Part shown: positions 21,957-30,674 of the stretch, piece after piece
Layout of the letters: each line of letters begins with the position of its first letter
Numbering within the stretch: position 1 is the stretch's first letter
Source of the DNA: Peribacillus folii
Lineage (GTDB): Bacteria > Bacillota > Bacilli > Bacillales > DSM-1321
Reading direction: 5' to 3'
Assembly: GCF_030271255.1 (NCBI RefSeq)
Contig: NZ_JASJOM010000001.1
Span: forward strand, 1 to 64,000
DNA: 64,000 bases
Made by a program: the position numbers and the translations under genes
Notes under the pieces: model-generated
Database searches by the model: none
What the model saw: only the letters and a program-made list of their open reading frames with translations
Told to the model about the DNA's origin: nothing

Positions 21957-22309
21957 GAAGTCAGTTCACTCTCTAAATCTTCGAAAGGGGCATCTCCCCA
22001 TAAACGTTCGAGGTTATAATAGTTTCTTTCATCTTTATGGAAAATGTGTGCCACTACATCGCCAAGATCGACAAGCACCCATTTCGCTTCATCGAACCCT
22101 TCAAGACGCTTGACAGCGATACCCGATTCATCGGCTTTACTTTTCATTTCACGAGCGATGGCTTGTACTTGTTTTTCCGAATTACCATGACAGATTAAAA
22201 AATAATCCGCAACAAGTGATATGCCTTGCATATTCAGGGCCACGATGTCCTCCGCCCTTTTATCATCCGCCGCTTTTGCTGCAATTACAAGTAGTTCACG
22301 TTCAGTCAT
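21953..22309 (-). CDS. rsfS: Ribosome silencing factor RsfS
   Basis: Binds L14 and blocks 50S-30S joining during starvation. The 118-aa protein has the family core with DYFLICHGNSEKQVQAIA and WVLVDLGDVVAHIF. The start overlaps the stop of yqeK (TAATG) and its end overlaps yqeM, so the three are probably co-translated. Corresponds to yqeL. Confidence 0.96.
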   Translation of the reverse strand: MTERELLVIAAKAADDKRAEDIVALNMQGISLVADYFLICHGNSEKQVQAIAREMKSKADESGIAVKRLEGFDEAKWVLVDLGDVVAHIFHKDERNYYNLERLWGDAPFEDLESELTS

Positions 22310-22881
22310 TACATCTTCTCCTTCAAATTCATGATCAAATCATTATATGTTTTAAATGTATCAGGGTAAATCGCCTGATTTCGTTTCATTAAAAAAACGA
22401 CGGTATTCCTTAAAGCCTGGATGACCGCATGATCCAAGTTCCGCTTGGCTGTCTGCCTGACTTCTTCGACACCTGGAAAGGAACGGCCCGGTTCAATATA
22501 ATCAGCAAGATAAATGATCTTATCCAAAAGGCTCATGCCGACCCTGCCTGACGTATGATAGGCGATTGCATCCAATATTTCATGGTCGGTGATGCCTGCT
22601 TCCTTTTTCACCAGGTACGCCCCGACTGGAGCGTGCCACAGTTCCATATTGTATTGAAGTAAATCCGGCGCCATTTTTTCATCGATTATGATTTGCTCCA
22701 TCTCTTCCTTTGGACGAAATTTGGCATAATCGTGGAAGATGGCTGCCAGTTCGGCTTTTTGGGTATTTGCGCCATAGAGCTCGGCAAGTTCGATCGCCGA
22801 CTCCATCACGCCAAGTGTATGGATGTACCTGCGCTCCGTGATTTGTTCCTTGACAAGCGCCAGTGCTCTTTCACGATTCAT
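22309..22881 (-). CDS. yqeK: HD-domain hydrolase YqeK (Ap4A hydrolase family)
   Basis: 190-aa HD-domain phosphohydrolase; B. subtilis YqeK is described as a symmetrical Ap4A hydrolase. Metal-binding residues are in [16 protein letters not shown] and the downstream WHAPVGAYL and YHTSGR segments. ATG 22881 is 10 nt after AAAGGG; the in-frame ATG 9 nt upstream touches the ribosome-binding site. Overlaps the nadD 3' end by 11 nt. Confidence 0.93.
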   Translation of the reverse strand: MNRERALALVKEQITERRYIHTLGVMESAIELAELYGANTQKAELAAIFHDYAKFRPKEEMEQIIIDEKMAPDLLQYNMELWHAPVGAYLVKKEAGITDHEILDAIAYHTSGRVGMSLLDKIIYLADYIEPGRSFPGVEEVRQTAKRNLDHAVIQALRNTVVFLMKRNQAIYPDTFKTYNDLIMNLKEKM

Positions 22882-23440
22882 ATAAACCATTCCCTTTAAT
22901 ATACTTCACCACTGGATCTGCAATTAAATATTTCACGGTTTTCCCCGTTCTTAGCTTCCTTCGTATCATGGAAGAGGAAATGAACATCTGCGGGACTTTC
23001 ACCATCGAAATCGGGTATAAGGTCTCCTCATTATAGCCAGGACGCTTCACCCCGACGAAATGGACCAATTCCATCAACTCGTCGATGCGATGCCAATTAG
23101 GTAAATACTCAATCATATCTGCGCCAATTATGAAATAGAATTCATTGGTCGGCTCAAGTTCTTTCAGGAGCTTGATCGTATCATACGTATAAGATGTGCC
23201 TTTTCTTTCTATTTCAATACCCTCAATATAAAAAGCTGGATTGGTGGCTATCGCATTTTCCAACATAGCAAGCCTGTCCATATCGGTTACTTCCTCCGAT
23301 TTTTCCTTATGGGGAGGAACATGATTTGGCATGAATCTGATTTCATCAAGCTCCAGAGCGTCCAGCACTTCATTCGCTATAATTAAATGACCGATGTGCG
23401 GTGGATTGAATGTACCGCCAAGAATTCCAATTTTTTTCAT
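22871..23440 (-). CDS. nadD: Nicotinate-nucleotide adenylyltransferase NadD
   Basis: Adenylates nicotinate mononucleotide in NAD synthesis. The 189-aa protein has the nucleotidyltransferase signature [12 protein letters not shown] at the N-terminus and [10 protein letters not shown], the second nucleotide-binding motif, near the C-terminus. In the operon between yqeI and yqeK. Confidence 0.97.
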   Translation of the reverse strand: MKKIGILGGTFNPPHIGHLIIANEVLDALELDEIRFMPNHVPPHKEKSEEVTDMDRLAMLENAIATNPAFYIEGIEIERKGTSYTYDTIKLLKELEPTNEFYFIIGADMIEYLPNWHRIDELMELVHFVGVKRPGYNEETLYPISMVKVPQMFISSSMIRRKLRTGKTVKYLIADPVVKYIKGNGLYES

Positions 23441-23452
23441 AGATAGGTTCCC

Positions 23453-23743
23453 TTAAGGTAGTTTGATTTGTTTGTTTTCTTTTGATTCCTTATACAGGAC
23501 GATGGTGTTGCCGATGATTTGAACCAATTCCGCCCGCGCACCTTTTGATAAAGAAAGTCCGACGTCATTGCGGTCTTCTTCACAGTTTTGCAGAATGCTG
23601 ACCTTGATCAACTCACGTACTTCAAGCGCCTCACCAATTTGTTTGATGAGATTATCATTGACCCCGCCTTTACCAACTTGAAAAATCGGATTGAGATGAT
23701 GGGCCTTTGAGCGTAAAAATCTTTTCTGTTTTCCTGTTAACAT
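23453..23743 (-). CDS. yqeI: CRM-domain RNA-binding protein YqeI (YhbY family)
   Basis: 96-aa RNA-binding protein linked to ribosome assembly. Shows the YhbY/CRM pattern: LRSKAHHLNPIFQVGKGGVN with the GxxG loop, and a C-terminal VQIIGNTIVLYK strand. The start overlaps the aroE stop by 7 nt. Order aroE-yqeI-nadD matches B. subtilis. Confidence 0.93.
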   Translation of the reverse strand: MLTGKQKRFLRSKAHHLNPIFQVGKGGVNDNLIKQIGEALEVRELIKVSILQNCEEDRNDVGLSLSKGARAELVQIIGNTIVLYKESKENKQIKLP

Positions 23744-24579
23744 GTGTTACCTCCTAGTTTGTTCAAGACAATATCTGTCATTCTTGCTGTATCCGGCATA
23801 ATATCCGTCCATATCTCAAAAGCGAGCGCAGCCTGGTTGATGAACATACCGAGGCCATTCTGCGTTTTCGCGCCTTTTTCCCCGGCTTCACGAAGCAGCT
23901 TGGTCTGCAGGGGATTGTAGATGATGTCACTGACTATTGCGCCGGCTTTGAGCCGGTCGACATTCAACGGTGAATGATCATAATCGGGGCTCATTCCGGA
24001 TGAAGTCGTTTGGATGATCAAATCATATTGTGATAAGCTTTGTTCCGCTTCGATAATCGAGAGTGCCTTCGATATTTTATCATAAGGGCAATCAGAAACA
24101 AGCTCGGCCGCTCTTTCCTTCGTCCGATTTGCAATATCCACCTGCTTTACCCCTTCTTTCACAAGTGTAAAATAAATCGCACGCGCAGCACCGCCCGCTC
24201 CGATCACTAACGTTTTTTTAGCCTTAATGTCACCTGATATTTCATCGCATAAAGATTTGAAAAAACCTTTTCCGTCTGTATTATACCCCATAAAGCGGCC
24301 GTTTTTGTTAACAACCGTATTTACAGCCCCGATTGCCAGGGCCAGTTCATCCACTTCATCAAGGAAGGGAATGATTGACGTCTTATGTGGAATGGTGATG
24401 TTAAACCCTTCTATACCAAGGGCTTTCATACCTTTTACAGCGTCGCTCAACCCTTCTTTCGTCACATGAAAATGGTGATAAACCGCTTCGATATTTTCTC
24501 TTTCAAAAGCATCATTATGAATGTCCGGTGACATTGAATGTGCAATTGGATCTCCCATTACCCCATAGATCTTTTTCAT
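23737..24579 (-). CDS. aroE: Shikimate dehydrogenase
   Basis: NADP-dependent reduction of 3-dehydroshikimate to shikimate in aromatic amino acid synthesis. 280 aa; N-terminal substrate domain with HSMSPDIHNDAF and FNITIPHK (catalytic Lys), then the NADP loop VIGAGGAARAI and the NRTKERA motif. Called aroD in B. subtilis. Sits between yqeH and yqeI, part of the co-directional cluster. Confidence 0.96.
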   Translation of the reverse strand: MKKIYGVMGDPIAHSMSPDIHNDAFERENIEAVYHHFHVTKEGLSDAVKGMKALGIEGFNITIPHKTSIIPFLDEVDELALAIGAVNTVVNKNGRFMGYNTDGKGFFKSLCDEISGDIKAKKTLVIGAGGAARAIYFTLVKEGVKQVDIANRTKERAAELVSDCPYDKISKALSIIEAEQSLSQYDLIIQTTSSGMSPDYDHSPLNVDRLKAGAIVSDIIYNPLQTKLLREAGEKGAKTQNGLGMFINQAALAFEIWTDIMPDTARMTDIVLNKLGGNTC

Positions 24580-24599
24580 AGACTTTGACGACCCCTATA

Positions 24600-25709
24600 T
24601 TAGATTAATGATTTGCGAACGATGACATTGACCCCTTTTGGCACATGTGCAACGATTTTTGCTCCTGGCTCATTGACCGTCACCCAGCCAAGACCAGAAA
24701 ACACAATATCCATTTTACCATCTTTCAAGGAGAATTCATGCGGAATCAACTTCGGGAATTCCCCGATTTGTTCAGGCCGCGGCGGCGTCAGTAATTCCCC
24801 GGCATGATTTTGGTACAAGTCATCCGCCTTTTCCAATTTCGTACGGTGGATGTTCAATTCATTCGAAAGGTAGCAAGTGAGGGAACGCCTTCCGCCGGAG
24901 ACGTAATCGAGCCTGGCCAGTCCTCCAAAGAATAATGTCTGTTCCTCATTCAGCTGATAAACTCTCGGTTTGATTTCCTTCTTCGGCATGATCACCTTGA
25001 AATCCCGCTTGTCCACGTAATGGGCCATTTGGTGGTGATTGATGATTCCTGGTGTATCAATCAATGCCTTCCCATCCTCCAAAGGAATTTCAATCATATC
25101 CAAAGTCGTGCCCGGGAAGTGGGAGGTCGTGATGGTGTCGCCTTCCCCGCTCACTTCTTTGATCAGGCGGTTGATGAAGGTCGATTTGCCGACATTCGTA
25201 CAGCCCACGACATAAACATCCTTCCCTTTGCGATACCGTTCAATCGCATCGGCCGCTTCAAGGATGTGCTTCCCCTTGTCTGCACTCACAAGTAAAACAT
25301 CAACCGGATTCAGCCCCAATTCCTTAGAGGATTGCTTCATCCAATTGATCAATTTATTGGGTTTGACGGACTTTGGCAATAGATCGACCTTATTTCCGAT
25401 CAAAAGAACATCATTTCTTCCCACGAATCGATGAAGGCCCGGCAGCCAGCTTCCATTGAAATCGAAAATATCGACGACCTTGACGATCAAGGAATCTGTT
25501 TCTCCGACTTTATTCAAGATTTTCAAGAAGTCATCGTCGGTTAAAGATACATCCTGAACCTCGTTATAATGCTTCAATTTAAAGCAGCGCTGACAGACGA
25601 TCGTCTCTTTCTCTAAAGCTGATTTAGGGGCAAAGCCCAATTCCTTCGGATCCTCCGTCTGGACCTTCACGCCGCAGCCGATGCACACTAATTCTTGTTG
25701 ATTGTTCAA
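24600..25709 (-). CDS. yqeH: Ribosome-biogenesis GTPase YqeH
   Basis: Circularly permuted GTPase needed for 30S assembly. Domain order shows the permutation: a zinc finger (CIGC...CQRC), then G4 (IGNKVDLLP), then G1 (GCTNVGKSTF) and G3 (LIDTPG). I choose TTG 25709, 7 nt after GGGAGG and overlapping the yqeG stop as TTGA; the in-frame ATG 15 nt upstream lies in the ribosome-binding site. 369 aa. Confidence 0.94.
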   Translation of the reverse strand: MNNQQELVCIGCGVKVQTEDPKELGFAPKSALEKETIVCQRCFKLKHYNEVQDVSLTDDDFLKILNKVGETDSLIVKVVDIFDFNGSWLPGLHRFVGRNDVLLIGNKVDLLPKSVKPNKLINWMKQSSKELGLNPVDVLLVSADKGKHILEAADAIERYRKGKDVYVVGCTNVGKSTFINRLIKEVSGEGDTITTSHFPGTTLDMIEIPLEDGKALIDTPGIINHHQMAHYVDKRDFKVIMPKKEIKPRVYQLNEEQTLFFGGLARLDYVSGGRRSLTCYLSNELNIHRTKLEKADDLYQNHAGELLTPPRPEQIGEFPKLIPHEFSLKDGKMDIVFSGLGWVTVNEPGAKIVAHVPKGVNVIVRKSLI

Positions 25710-26227
25710 TTGTGATCCTCCCATTCTATCATCCCTTTACGTTTAAAAAACGCCATGATCTTTCTTTCAAAATAACGATTGATTTTCGTCCTGAATTCGT
25801 CAGTCTGGGCGACCGGTACCACCAAGATCGTATGGAACCCGCCTCTGTTCCCTCCTAACACATCAGTCAATAACTGGTCGCCGATTACCACCGTCTCCTC
25901 CAACTTCAGTCCCATCGTCTTGCGCGCTTTATGGAAGGCCCTCGACATCGGCTTCCTGGCCTGATGGATGAATGGAATGTGCAGCGGATCGGAAAAGGAC
26001 CGAACCCGATTTTCATTATTATTGGATACAATCGTCACTAAAATGCCATGGGCCCGCATATTATCGAACCATTTGATCAAATCCGGGGTCGCTGTTGGCC
26101 TGTCCCATTCAACAAGCGTATTATCCAAGTCCGTGATGACTCCTTTTATCCCTCTTTTTTTCAATTCTTGAGGATCTATATTAAAAATGCTTTTAACATG
26201 TTCACTCGGCAAAAATAATTTAAGCAT
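25706..26227 (-). CDS. yqeG: HAD-superfamily phosphatase YqeG
   Basis: HAD IIIA phosphatase with motif I DLDNTLVEW, motif II TIVSNN and a C-terminal VIGDQLLTDVLGGN (motif IV). 173 aa; substrate not known for Bacillus. First gene of the yqeG-yqeH-aroE-yqeI-nadD-yqeK-rsfS-yqeM cluster. ATG after AGAGGTGCCAAT. Confidence 0.93.
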   Translation of the reverse strand: MLKLFLPSEHVKSIFNIDPQELKKRGIKGVITDLDNTLVEWDRPTATPDLIKWFDNMRAHGILVTIVSNNNENRVRSFSDPLHIPFIHQARKPMSRAFHKARKTMGLKLEETVVIGDQLLTDVLGGNRGGFHTILVVPVAQTDEFRTKINRYFERKIMAFFKRKGMIEWEDHN

Positions 26228-26446
26228 ATTGGCACCTCTATATTTTCATTAAAATTTACCGTTTCCATCATATCGAATTTCCGGCTTACTTTCAAAAAAA
26301 TTTAGGAAAGCGGGCTTCCGGTAAAAAATCATCATAATGTAAGTTTTAAGATATGGGAAGGCATTTTTAAGCAAAACAGGAATTCAGCGAAACGAAAGAC
26401 CCAATTATTCCGAAAAGATTTCGACAAAAATTTCATTATCCCAACC

Positions 26447-26545
26447 TGTGGATAACTTTACTAACATTTTCCAGGCTGACCAGCCCCAATTCACCCACTT
26501 TGTAAACATCTTAACCACAGGTTATCCACTTTCAGCTGTGGATAA
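26447..26545 (+). promoter_or_regulatory. DnaA-box cluster upstream of sda
   Basis: Two perfect DnaA boxes on the minus strand (TGTGGATAA at 26447-26455 and 26537-26545) and two one-mismatch boxes on the plus strand (TTAACCACA at 26511-26519, TTATCCACT at 26522-26530). In B. subtilis DnaA controls sda through such sites, so the arrangement is functionally coherent. Confidence 0.9.
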
Positions 26546-26553
26546 CAGAACGA

Positions 26554-26582
26554 TTGTTCTCTGTGTTTATTTCTGATACAGT
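26554..26582 (+). promoter_or_regulatory. Candidate sigma-A promoter of sda
   Basis: TTGTTC (26554-26559), 17-nt spacer, TACAGT (26577-26582), starting 9 nt after the last DnaA box. Confidence 0.6.
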
Positions 26583-26669
26583 AGGGGTACAGCAAGGAAG
26601 ACTTATCAATTTATGTAAAAAAACACAAAATTATTCCTCGCATTTCCCACTGGAGGTGAGCAGCCGTAA

Positions 26670-26681
26670 ATGGCGACCTGA
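26670..26681 (+). other. Three-codon ORF abutting sda (possible coupling leader)
   Basis: The strong ribosome-binding site GGAGGTGA (26652-26659) is 10 nt before ATG 26670, which opens a 3-codon frame, Met-Ala-Thr-stop. Its TGA overlaps the sda ATG as TGATG. The sda ATG itself is about 21 nt from that site, too far for normal direct initiation. Translational coupling is inferred. Confidence 0.5.
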
Positions 26682-26821
26682 TGCAAAAACTATCTGATGA
26701 CCTGTTGCTGGAATCGTATTTCAAAGCGCAGAATTTAAAGCTGAGTACCGAATTCATCCGCCTCATAGAAACGGAAATTCATCGAAGAGCCCTGACACAT
26801 AAAATCCGAGCATTATTTTGA
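26681..26821 (+). CDS. sda: Sporulation checkpoint inhibitor Sda
   Basis: 46-aa antikinase that binds KinA and blocks the sporulation phosphorelay when replication is perturbed. The sequence [17 protein letters not shown] with a second helix [15 protein letters not shown] matches the helical hairpin of Sda, including the LSDxLLxESYFKA core. The DnaA boxes upstream and the position next to the yqeG cluster, as in B. subtilis, support the call. The start context is unusual (see preceding leader entry). Confidence 0.95.
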   Translation: MQKLSDDLLLESYFKAQNLKLSTEFIRLIETEIHRRALTHKIRALF

Positions 26822-26833
26822 TATGGAATACAT

Positions 26834-26866
26834 AGGCTGACATCATATGTCAGCCTTCTTATTTTT
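26834..26866 (+). terminator. sda terminator
   Basis: Perfect 10-bp stem AGGCTGACAT/ATGTCAGCCT with a CAT loop, followed by TCTTATTTTTTG. It lies between convergent sda and psd. Confidence 0.85.
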
Positions 26867-26869
26867 TGT

Positions 26870-27655
26870 TTAAACGGCCTTCATATACCCAATCGTTTCA
26901 CCGACACGGACATCAGCGGGAACGGACAGGGTTTCTTCAAGCTCAAACTTGTTCTTCTCAAAAAGAAGGACGACGGTCGATCCGAAGCTGAAATATGAAA
27001 ACTCCTGCCCTCGCTCCAATCGCTTTGATTGATCGGTAATGACGATCGAATTAATATACATGGCACCGACTTTCACCATCGCCAAACTTCCTGTCTCATT
27101 TTGCAGTTCAGTTATTGTACGATAATTTTTTGACAAAGGCTCTTTGCCATATTTCATGCCCCATCTATTAACGGGATACGATTTCCTCCCAAGCGTCCAC
27201 CGTTTGATCACGGATCCTTCGACCGGTGCATGGATCCTATGGTAATGACTTGGGCTCAAGTATAGCACGAGGTATTTGCCGCCTAAGTACTTTTCCAAAG
27301 CAAGTTCATCCCCGAGCATCTCTTCCATTGAATATACCTTTCCCTTAACGACGATTTTTTTATCTGCCATTATGTCACCCGAGTCCTCGAGAACACCGTC
27401 CACAGGACTTGCCACCGCAGATGGGGCAGACGTAATCGGCCTTGCCTCCGCCTTCAGCTTTCTCGTGAATAGCTCATGGAGGTTGGGATATTCTTTTATA
27501 CCCTTTCCGAATTCTTGTTGATTGAGGTTAAATGCTTTTACATATGGTAAAATCAAGGCTCTGCTCCAGCGTGATTGGCTGAAGTGCTTCAATAAACCCG
27601 ATGAATACCTTCCATTCGTCAATTCGATCAAAATGCGATACAAAGATTGATACAA
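26870..27655 (-). CDS. psd: Phosphatidylserine decarboxylase proenzyme
   Basis: Pyruvoyl enzyme that makes phosphatidylethanolamine from phosphatidylserine. The autocleavage site FGST is in FSYFSFGSTVVLLFE near the C-terminus; ASPVDGVLED and LSPSHYHRIHAP are the conserved Asp and His segments. I choose TTG 27655, 8 nt after GGAG, giving 261 aa; the frame opens at another TTG 15 nt upstream without a binding site. Back to back with pssA, so both steps of PE synthesis share one intergenic region. Confidence 0.93.
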   Translation of the reverse strand: MYQSLYRILIELTNGRYSSGLLKHFSQSRWSRALILPYVKAFNLNQQEFGKGIKEYPNLHELFTRKLKAEARPITSAPSAVASPVDGVLEDSGDIMADKKIVVKGKVYSMEEMLGDELALEKYLGGKYLVLYLSPSHYHRIHAPVEGSVIKRWTLGRKSYPVNRWGMKYGKEPLSKNYRTITELQNETGSLAMVKVGAMYINSIVITDQSKRLERGQEFSYFSFGSTVVLLFEKNKFELEETLSVPADVRVGETIGYMKAV

Positions 27656-27703
27656 ATAAATCCACTCCAAATTGTAAAATTATTCAAAAATACCTTGCAT
27701 AAA

Positions 27704-27732
27704 TTGTGTTAAATAAAATATTATTATATAAT
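27704..27732 (+). promoter_or_regulatory. Sigma-A promoter of pssA
   Basis: TTGTGT (27704-27709), 17-nt spacer, TATAAT (27727-27732), about 60 nt upstream of the pssA ATG. Confidence 0.65.
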
Positions 27733-27792
27733 AAGCAATTGTGTTTACTATATTTTTTGTTTTATTTTGTTTCATTTGAAAGGAGTGACAAG

Positions 27793-28332
27793 ATGTTTCT
27801 ACTACACGCCCTAGATCAAACCATAAAAAAACTGAAGGCCCAAACAGCAAATATACTTACATTAATGAACTTATCCCTTGGCGGATTCGCAATAATTGCC
27901 GTAATGCATGGACAAATGAATTTAAGCCTGCTATTAATTTTCCTTGCTGCCCTTGCAGATCGCTTTGACGGCATGGTTGCCCGGAAATTCAACATTGAAT
28001 CGGAATTGGGCAAGCAACTTGATTCCATGTGTGATATCATTTCTTTCGGTGTCGCACCCGCTCTATTATTATACCAAGGAATTTTGATAGAATTCGGCGC
28101 TCCGGGTACGATTTTCACCGTTTTCTATATTGGCTGCGGCGCTTTCCGCCTCGCACGCTTCAATATCAGCGAAAGCAATGGTTACTTTACAGGGGTACCC
28201 ATTACGGTCGCCGGCTGCATCGCAACAGTAAGCTTTCTGGCCATCCCATATTTCCATCCGGCCTTTTTCTTATCCCTCATGATTATATTATCATTACTTA
28301 TGGTCAGTCCATTTAAAATGAAGAAAGTTTAA
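27793..28332 (+). CDS. pssA: CDP-diacylglycerol-serine O-phosphatidyltransferase
   Basis: Membrane enzyme that makes phosphatidylserine. The CDP-alcohol phosphotransferase signature DG-x2-AR-x8-G-x3-D-x3-D is complete (DGMVARKFNIESELGKQLDS followed by MCD). Several hydrophobic helices fill the rest of the 179-aa protein. AAAGGAGTGACAAG precedes ATG 27793; the longer open frame lacks a site. Partner of the divergent psd. Confidence 0.96.
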   Translation: MFLLHALDQTIKKLKAQTANILTLMNLSLGGFAIIAVMHGQMNLSLLLIFLAALADRFDGMVARKFNIESELGKQLDSMCDIISFGVAPALLLYQGILIEFGAPGTIFTVFYIGCGAFRLARFNISESNGYFTGVPITVAGCIATVSFLAIPYFHPAFFLSLMIILSLLMVSPFKMKKV

Positions 28333-28337
28333 TTGGA

Positions 28338-28373
28338 AAAGCGGATGTCCCCAATCGGACATCCGCTTTTTCG
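28338..28373 (+). terminator. pssA terminator
   Basis: Perfect 13-bp stem AAAGCGGATGTCC/GGACATCCGCTTT with a 6-nt loop and a T-tract, between convergent pssA and pepF. Confidence 0.93.
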
Positions 28374-28395
28374 TTCGCCTATTCCCCCTGAAAAC

Positions 28396-30186
28396 CTACG
28401 CCTTTTTGACAAGCGGATCGGTCAAGCTCATGAATTCCTCGACATCGTCCATGCAGGCAAGGACCGCTTCTTTCCAGAAATCACGTGTCGTCAAGTCAAC
28501 ACCCAAATGCTTCTGTGCCAAATCCTCGACCTTCATCGAACCAGTATCCTTTAATAGAGCGATATATTTTTCTTCGAATCCTGCCGGTTCCTTCAGGGCA
28601 TTCGCATATATCCCCAATGAGAATAAATATCCGAAGGTGTAAGGGAAATTATAGAATGGAACACCTGTAATGTAGAAATGAAGTTTTGAAGCCCAGAACG
28701 TTGGATGATAATCGCTTAATGCATCCCCATATGCTTCTTTTTGTGCGTTAAGCATCAATTCATTCAATCGTTCTGCACTGACATAGCCTTGCTTCCGCTC
28801 CTCATAAAATTTAGTCTCGAACAAAAAGCGCGCATGGATGTTCATCAGCAAAGATATCGAACGCTGAATTTTGTCTTCCAGCTGAACCAGTTTTTCCTCC
28901 TCACTGCCCGCTTCCTTCACGGCGGCATCGGAAACGACCATTTCAGCGAAGGTAGAGGCGGTTTCAGCCACATTCATCGCATAGGAGCGATTCATTGGAT
29001 GGATATCCCTCATGGCATAGGAATGGAATGCATGCCCCAGTTCATGGGCAAGCGTCGACACATTCGAAGGCGTACCTGAATACGTCATGAATATCCTGGA
29101 TTGTTTATTTAGCGGGAAGCTTGTACAAAATCCCCCAGGTCTCTTGCCTGGTCTGTCTTCCGCTTCGATCCAGCTGTTCTCGAAGGCGTTTTGAGTGAAG
29201 CCAGCCAGCTCCGTGCCGAATTTAGAAAATTGCTGTACGATGAAATCTGCACCTTCTTGATAATTCATCACTTTAGATTCTGCGGTCACCGCAAGCGGTG
29301 CATCCAGATCCGCCCAGCTCAACTTATCCAAATCCAGTAATTCCGCTTTCCTTTGTAAAAACCTCACCAGCGGCTCCTTATGTTCGGCAATGACATTCCA
29401 CATGCTTTCCAGTGTTTCTTTTTTCATCCGTCCGATTTCAAGCGGCTCTTTCAAAATATCATTCCAGCCCCTTTTTTCATTCACACTGAGGCGAAATCCA
29501 GCCAGATGGTTCAACGTCCGGGCAAAAAGGTCACTTTTTTCTTCCCAAGCCTGTCCCCAAGCAGCGAATAATTCTTTCCTGGCCTTCTGGTCGGGCTCTG
29601 AAAATTTATTCGCCGCTTGGCCTACCGAGAGCATTTCCCCTTTATAAGGAATGGTCATGGAACCGACGATCGTATCATACATCTGGCTCCAGCCTTCGAA
29701 TCCGTCCATGGACAATTGGGTGATTATTGCCTCTTCCTCCACAGAAAGCTTTTCCTTAGCCCTTTCCCGGCGTTCAGTAACGACGAATTCCAATTCATTC
29801 AATGGTTCCTTGGCGAGCATGCTTTGAAAAAAGGAATCGTCAAGCTGGATCAGTTTTTCATCTAGCTTGCTCATAACCATTTTGAGCGCTGCAACGGCTT
29901 TCATTTGCTTGATCCGCAGCTGGCCAGCTTTTTTATCCTGCGCGTTTTGAGCCTCCAGGCAGCTAATGAAGGCACCTGCCTGCCTTGATTTCATATTGGT
30001 GCTGTTCAACAGATCGAATGCCTTAATCCATTGGCCTTCATCATTTTCCAATGGATGGATATTGCGGACAAGCAAGTCGAGTTCTTGCGCGTCTTCCTTG
30101 ATTTCGTCCAAGAAAAGCAGGAATTCTTCCGAAGAGCTTCCTCCTTTAAAAAAAATATCCAAATCCCATGTTAATGAATAACCCAT
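28396..30186 (-). CDS. pepF: Oligoendopeptidase F family M3 metallopeptidase
   Basis: Zinc oligopeptidase. The HExxH motif is in TLAHELGHAFHSYAM about two thirds along the 596-aa protein, followed by the third zinc ligand region with NVAETASTFAEM. ATG 30186 lies 9 nt after a GGGGG site; an ATG 6 nt upstream is too close to it. B. subtilis has related enzymes (YjbG/PepF), so the exact ortholog is not certain. Probably monocistronic. Confidence 0.9.
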   Translation of the reverse strand: MGYSLTWDLDIFFKGGSSSEEFLLFLDEIKEDAQELDLLVRNIHPLENDEGQWIKAFDLLNSTNMKSRQAGAFISCLEAQNAQDKKAGQLRIKQMKAVAALKMVMSKLDEKLIQLDDSFFQSMLAKEPLNELEFVVTERRERAKEKLSVEEEAIITQLSMDGFEGWSQMYDTIVGSMTIPYKGEMLSVGQAANKFSEPDQKARKELFAAWGQAWEEKSDLFARTLNHLAGFRLSVNEKRGWNDILKEPLEIGRMKKETLESMWNVIAEHKEPLVRFLQRKAELLDLDKLSWADLDAPLAVTAESKVMNYQEGADFIVQQFSKFGTELAGFTQNAFENSWIEAEDRPGKRPGGFCTSFPLNKQSRIFMTYSGTPSNVSTLAHELGHAFHSYAMRDIHPMNRSYAMNVAETASTFAEMVVSDAAVKEAGSEEEKLVQLEDKIQRSISLLMNIHARFLFETKFYEERKQGYVSAERLNELMLNAQKEAYGDALSDYHPTFWASKLHFYITGVPFYNFPYTFGYLFSLGIYANALKEPAGFEEKYIALLKDTGSMKVEDLAQKHLGVDLTTRDFWKEAVLACMDDVEEFMSLTDPLVKKA

Positions 30187-30344
30187 TTGCATTTGCCCCC
30201 TTTTTTTCCAATATACTCATTATAGAGGTTTAGCCCATTTTTTTCTAATTAAAAGGAATTTTCAGTTTTTTTAATGCGTTTTTCTATATCTGCGGTTAAA
30301 AAAGTGTTATGATGAATATATTCTTCGGGAAAGGGGTGGTTCAT

Positions 30345-30647
30345 ATGAAATTCTTCATCCAGCTGTCTGCCATCATACTCCTTTTATGGACCGTGCCCGG
30401 GCAGTTCCATCAGCATGCACAACAGCTAACCCTTGAAGAGCATACCGATGTTCACCATTGGGATAAGGCCGATAAGAAAGTGCCTCTCATCCCTGCCTTA
30501 AGCTCATTACAGGCGCTCATCATTATCCTGGTATTCGAGATTTCAATTTTAAGCTTTCTTTATTTCCATTCGAATTTGCGCCAGCGGTATCTCAGTCCCG
30601 TGTTTTTTCAGGCGAATTACGTAGCCGCCCACTCTGACATTTTATAA
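30345..30647 (+). CDS. Unrecognised small membrane/exported protein
   Basis: 100-aa protein of no family I recognise. AAAGGGGTGG precedes ATG 30345. It begins with a signal-like helix (FIQLSAIILLLWTVPG), continues with a His/Asp/Glu-rich stretch (HQHAQQ, HTDVHHWD), then a second hydrophobic segment (LQALIIILVFEISILSFLYF) and a short basic-to-neutral tail. The His-rich loop between two helices could bind metal, but that is speculation. Followed 27 nt later by another small membrane ORF. Confidence 0.65.
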   Translation: MKFFIQLSAIILLLWTVPGQFHQHAQQLTLEEHTDVHHWDKADKKVPLIPALSSLQALIIILVFEISILSFLYFHSNLRQRYLSPVFFQANYVAAHSDIL

Positions 30648-30674
30648 AAAAAATAAAATCGAGGAGTGATTCAT

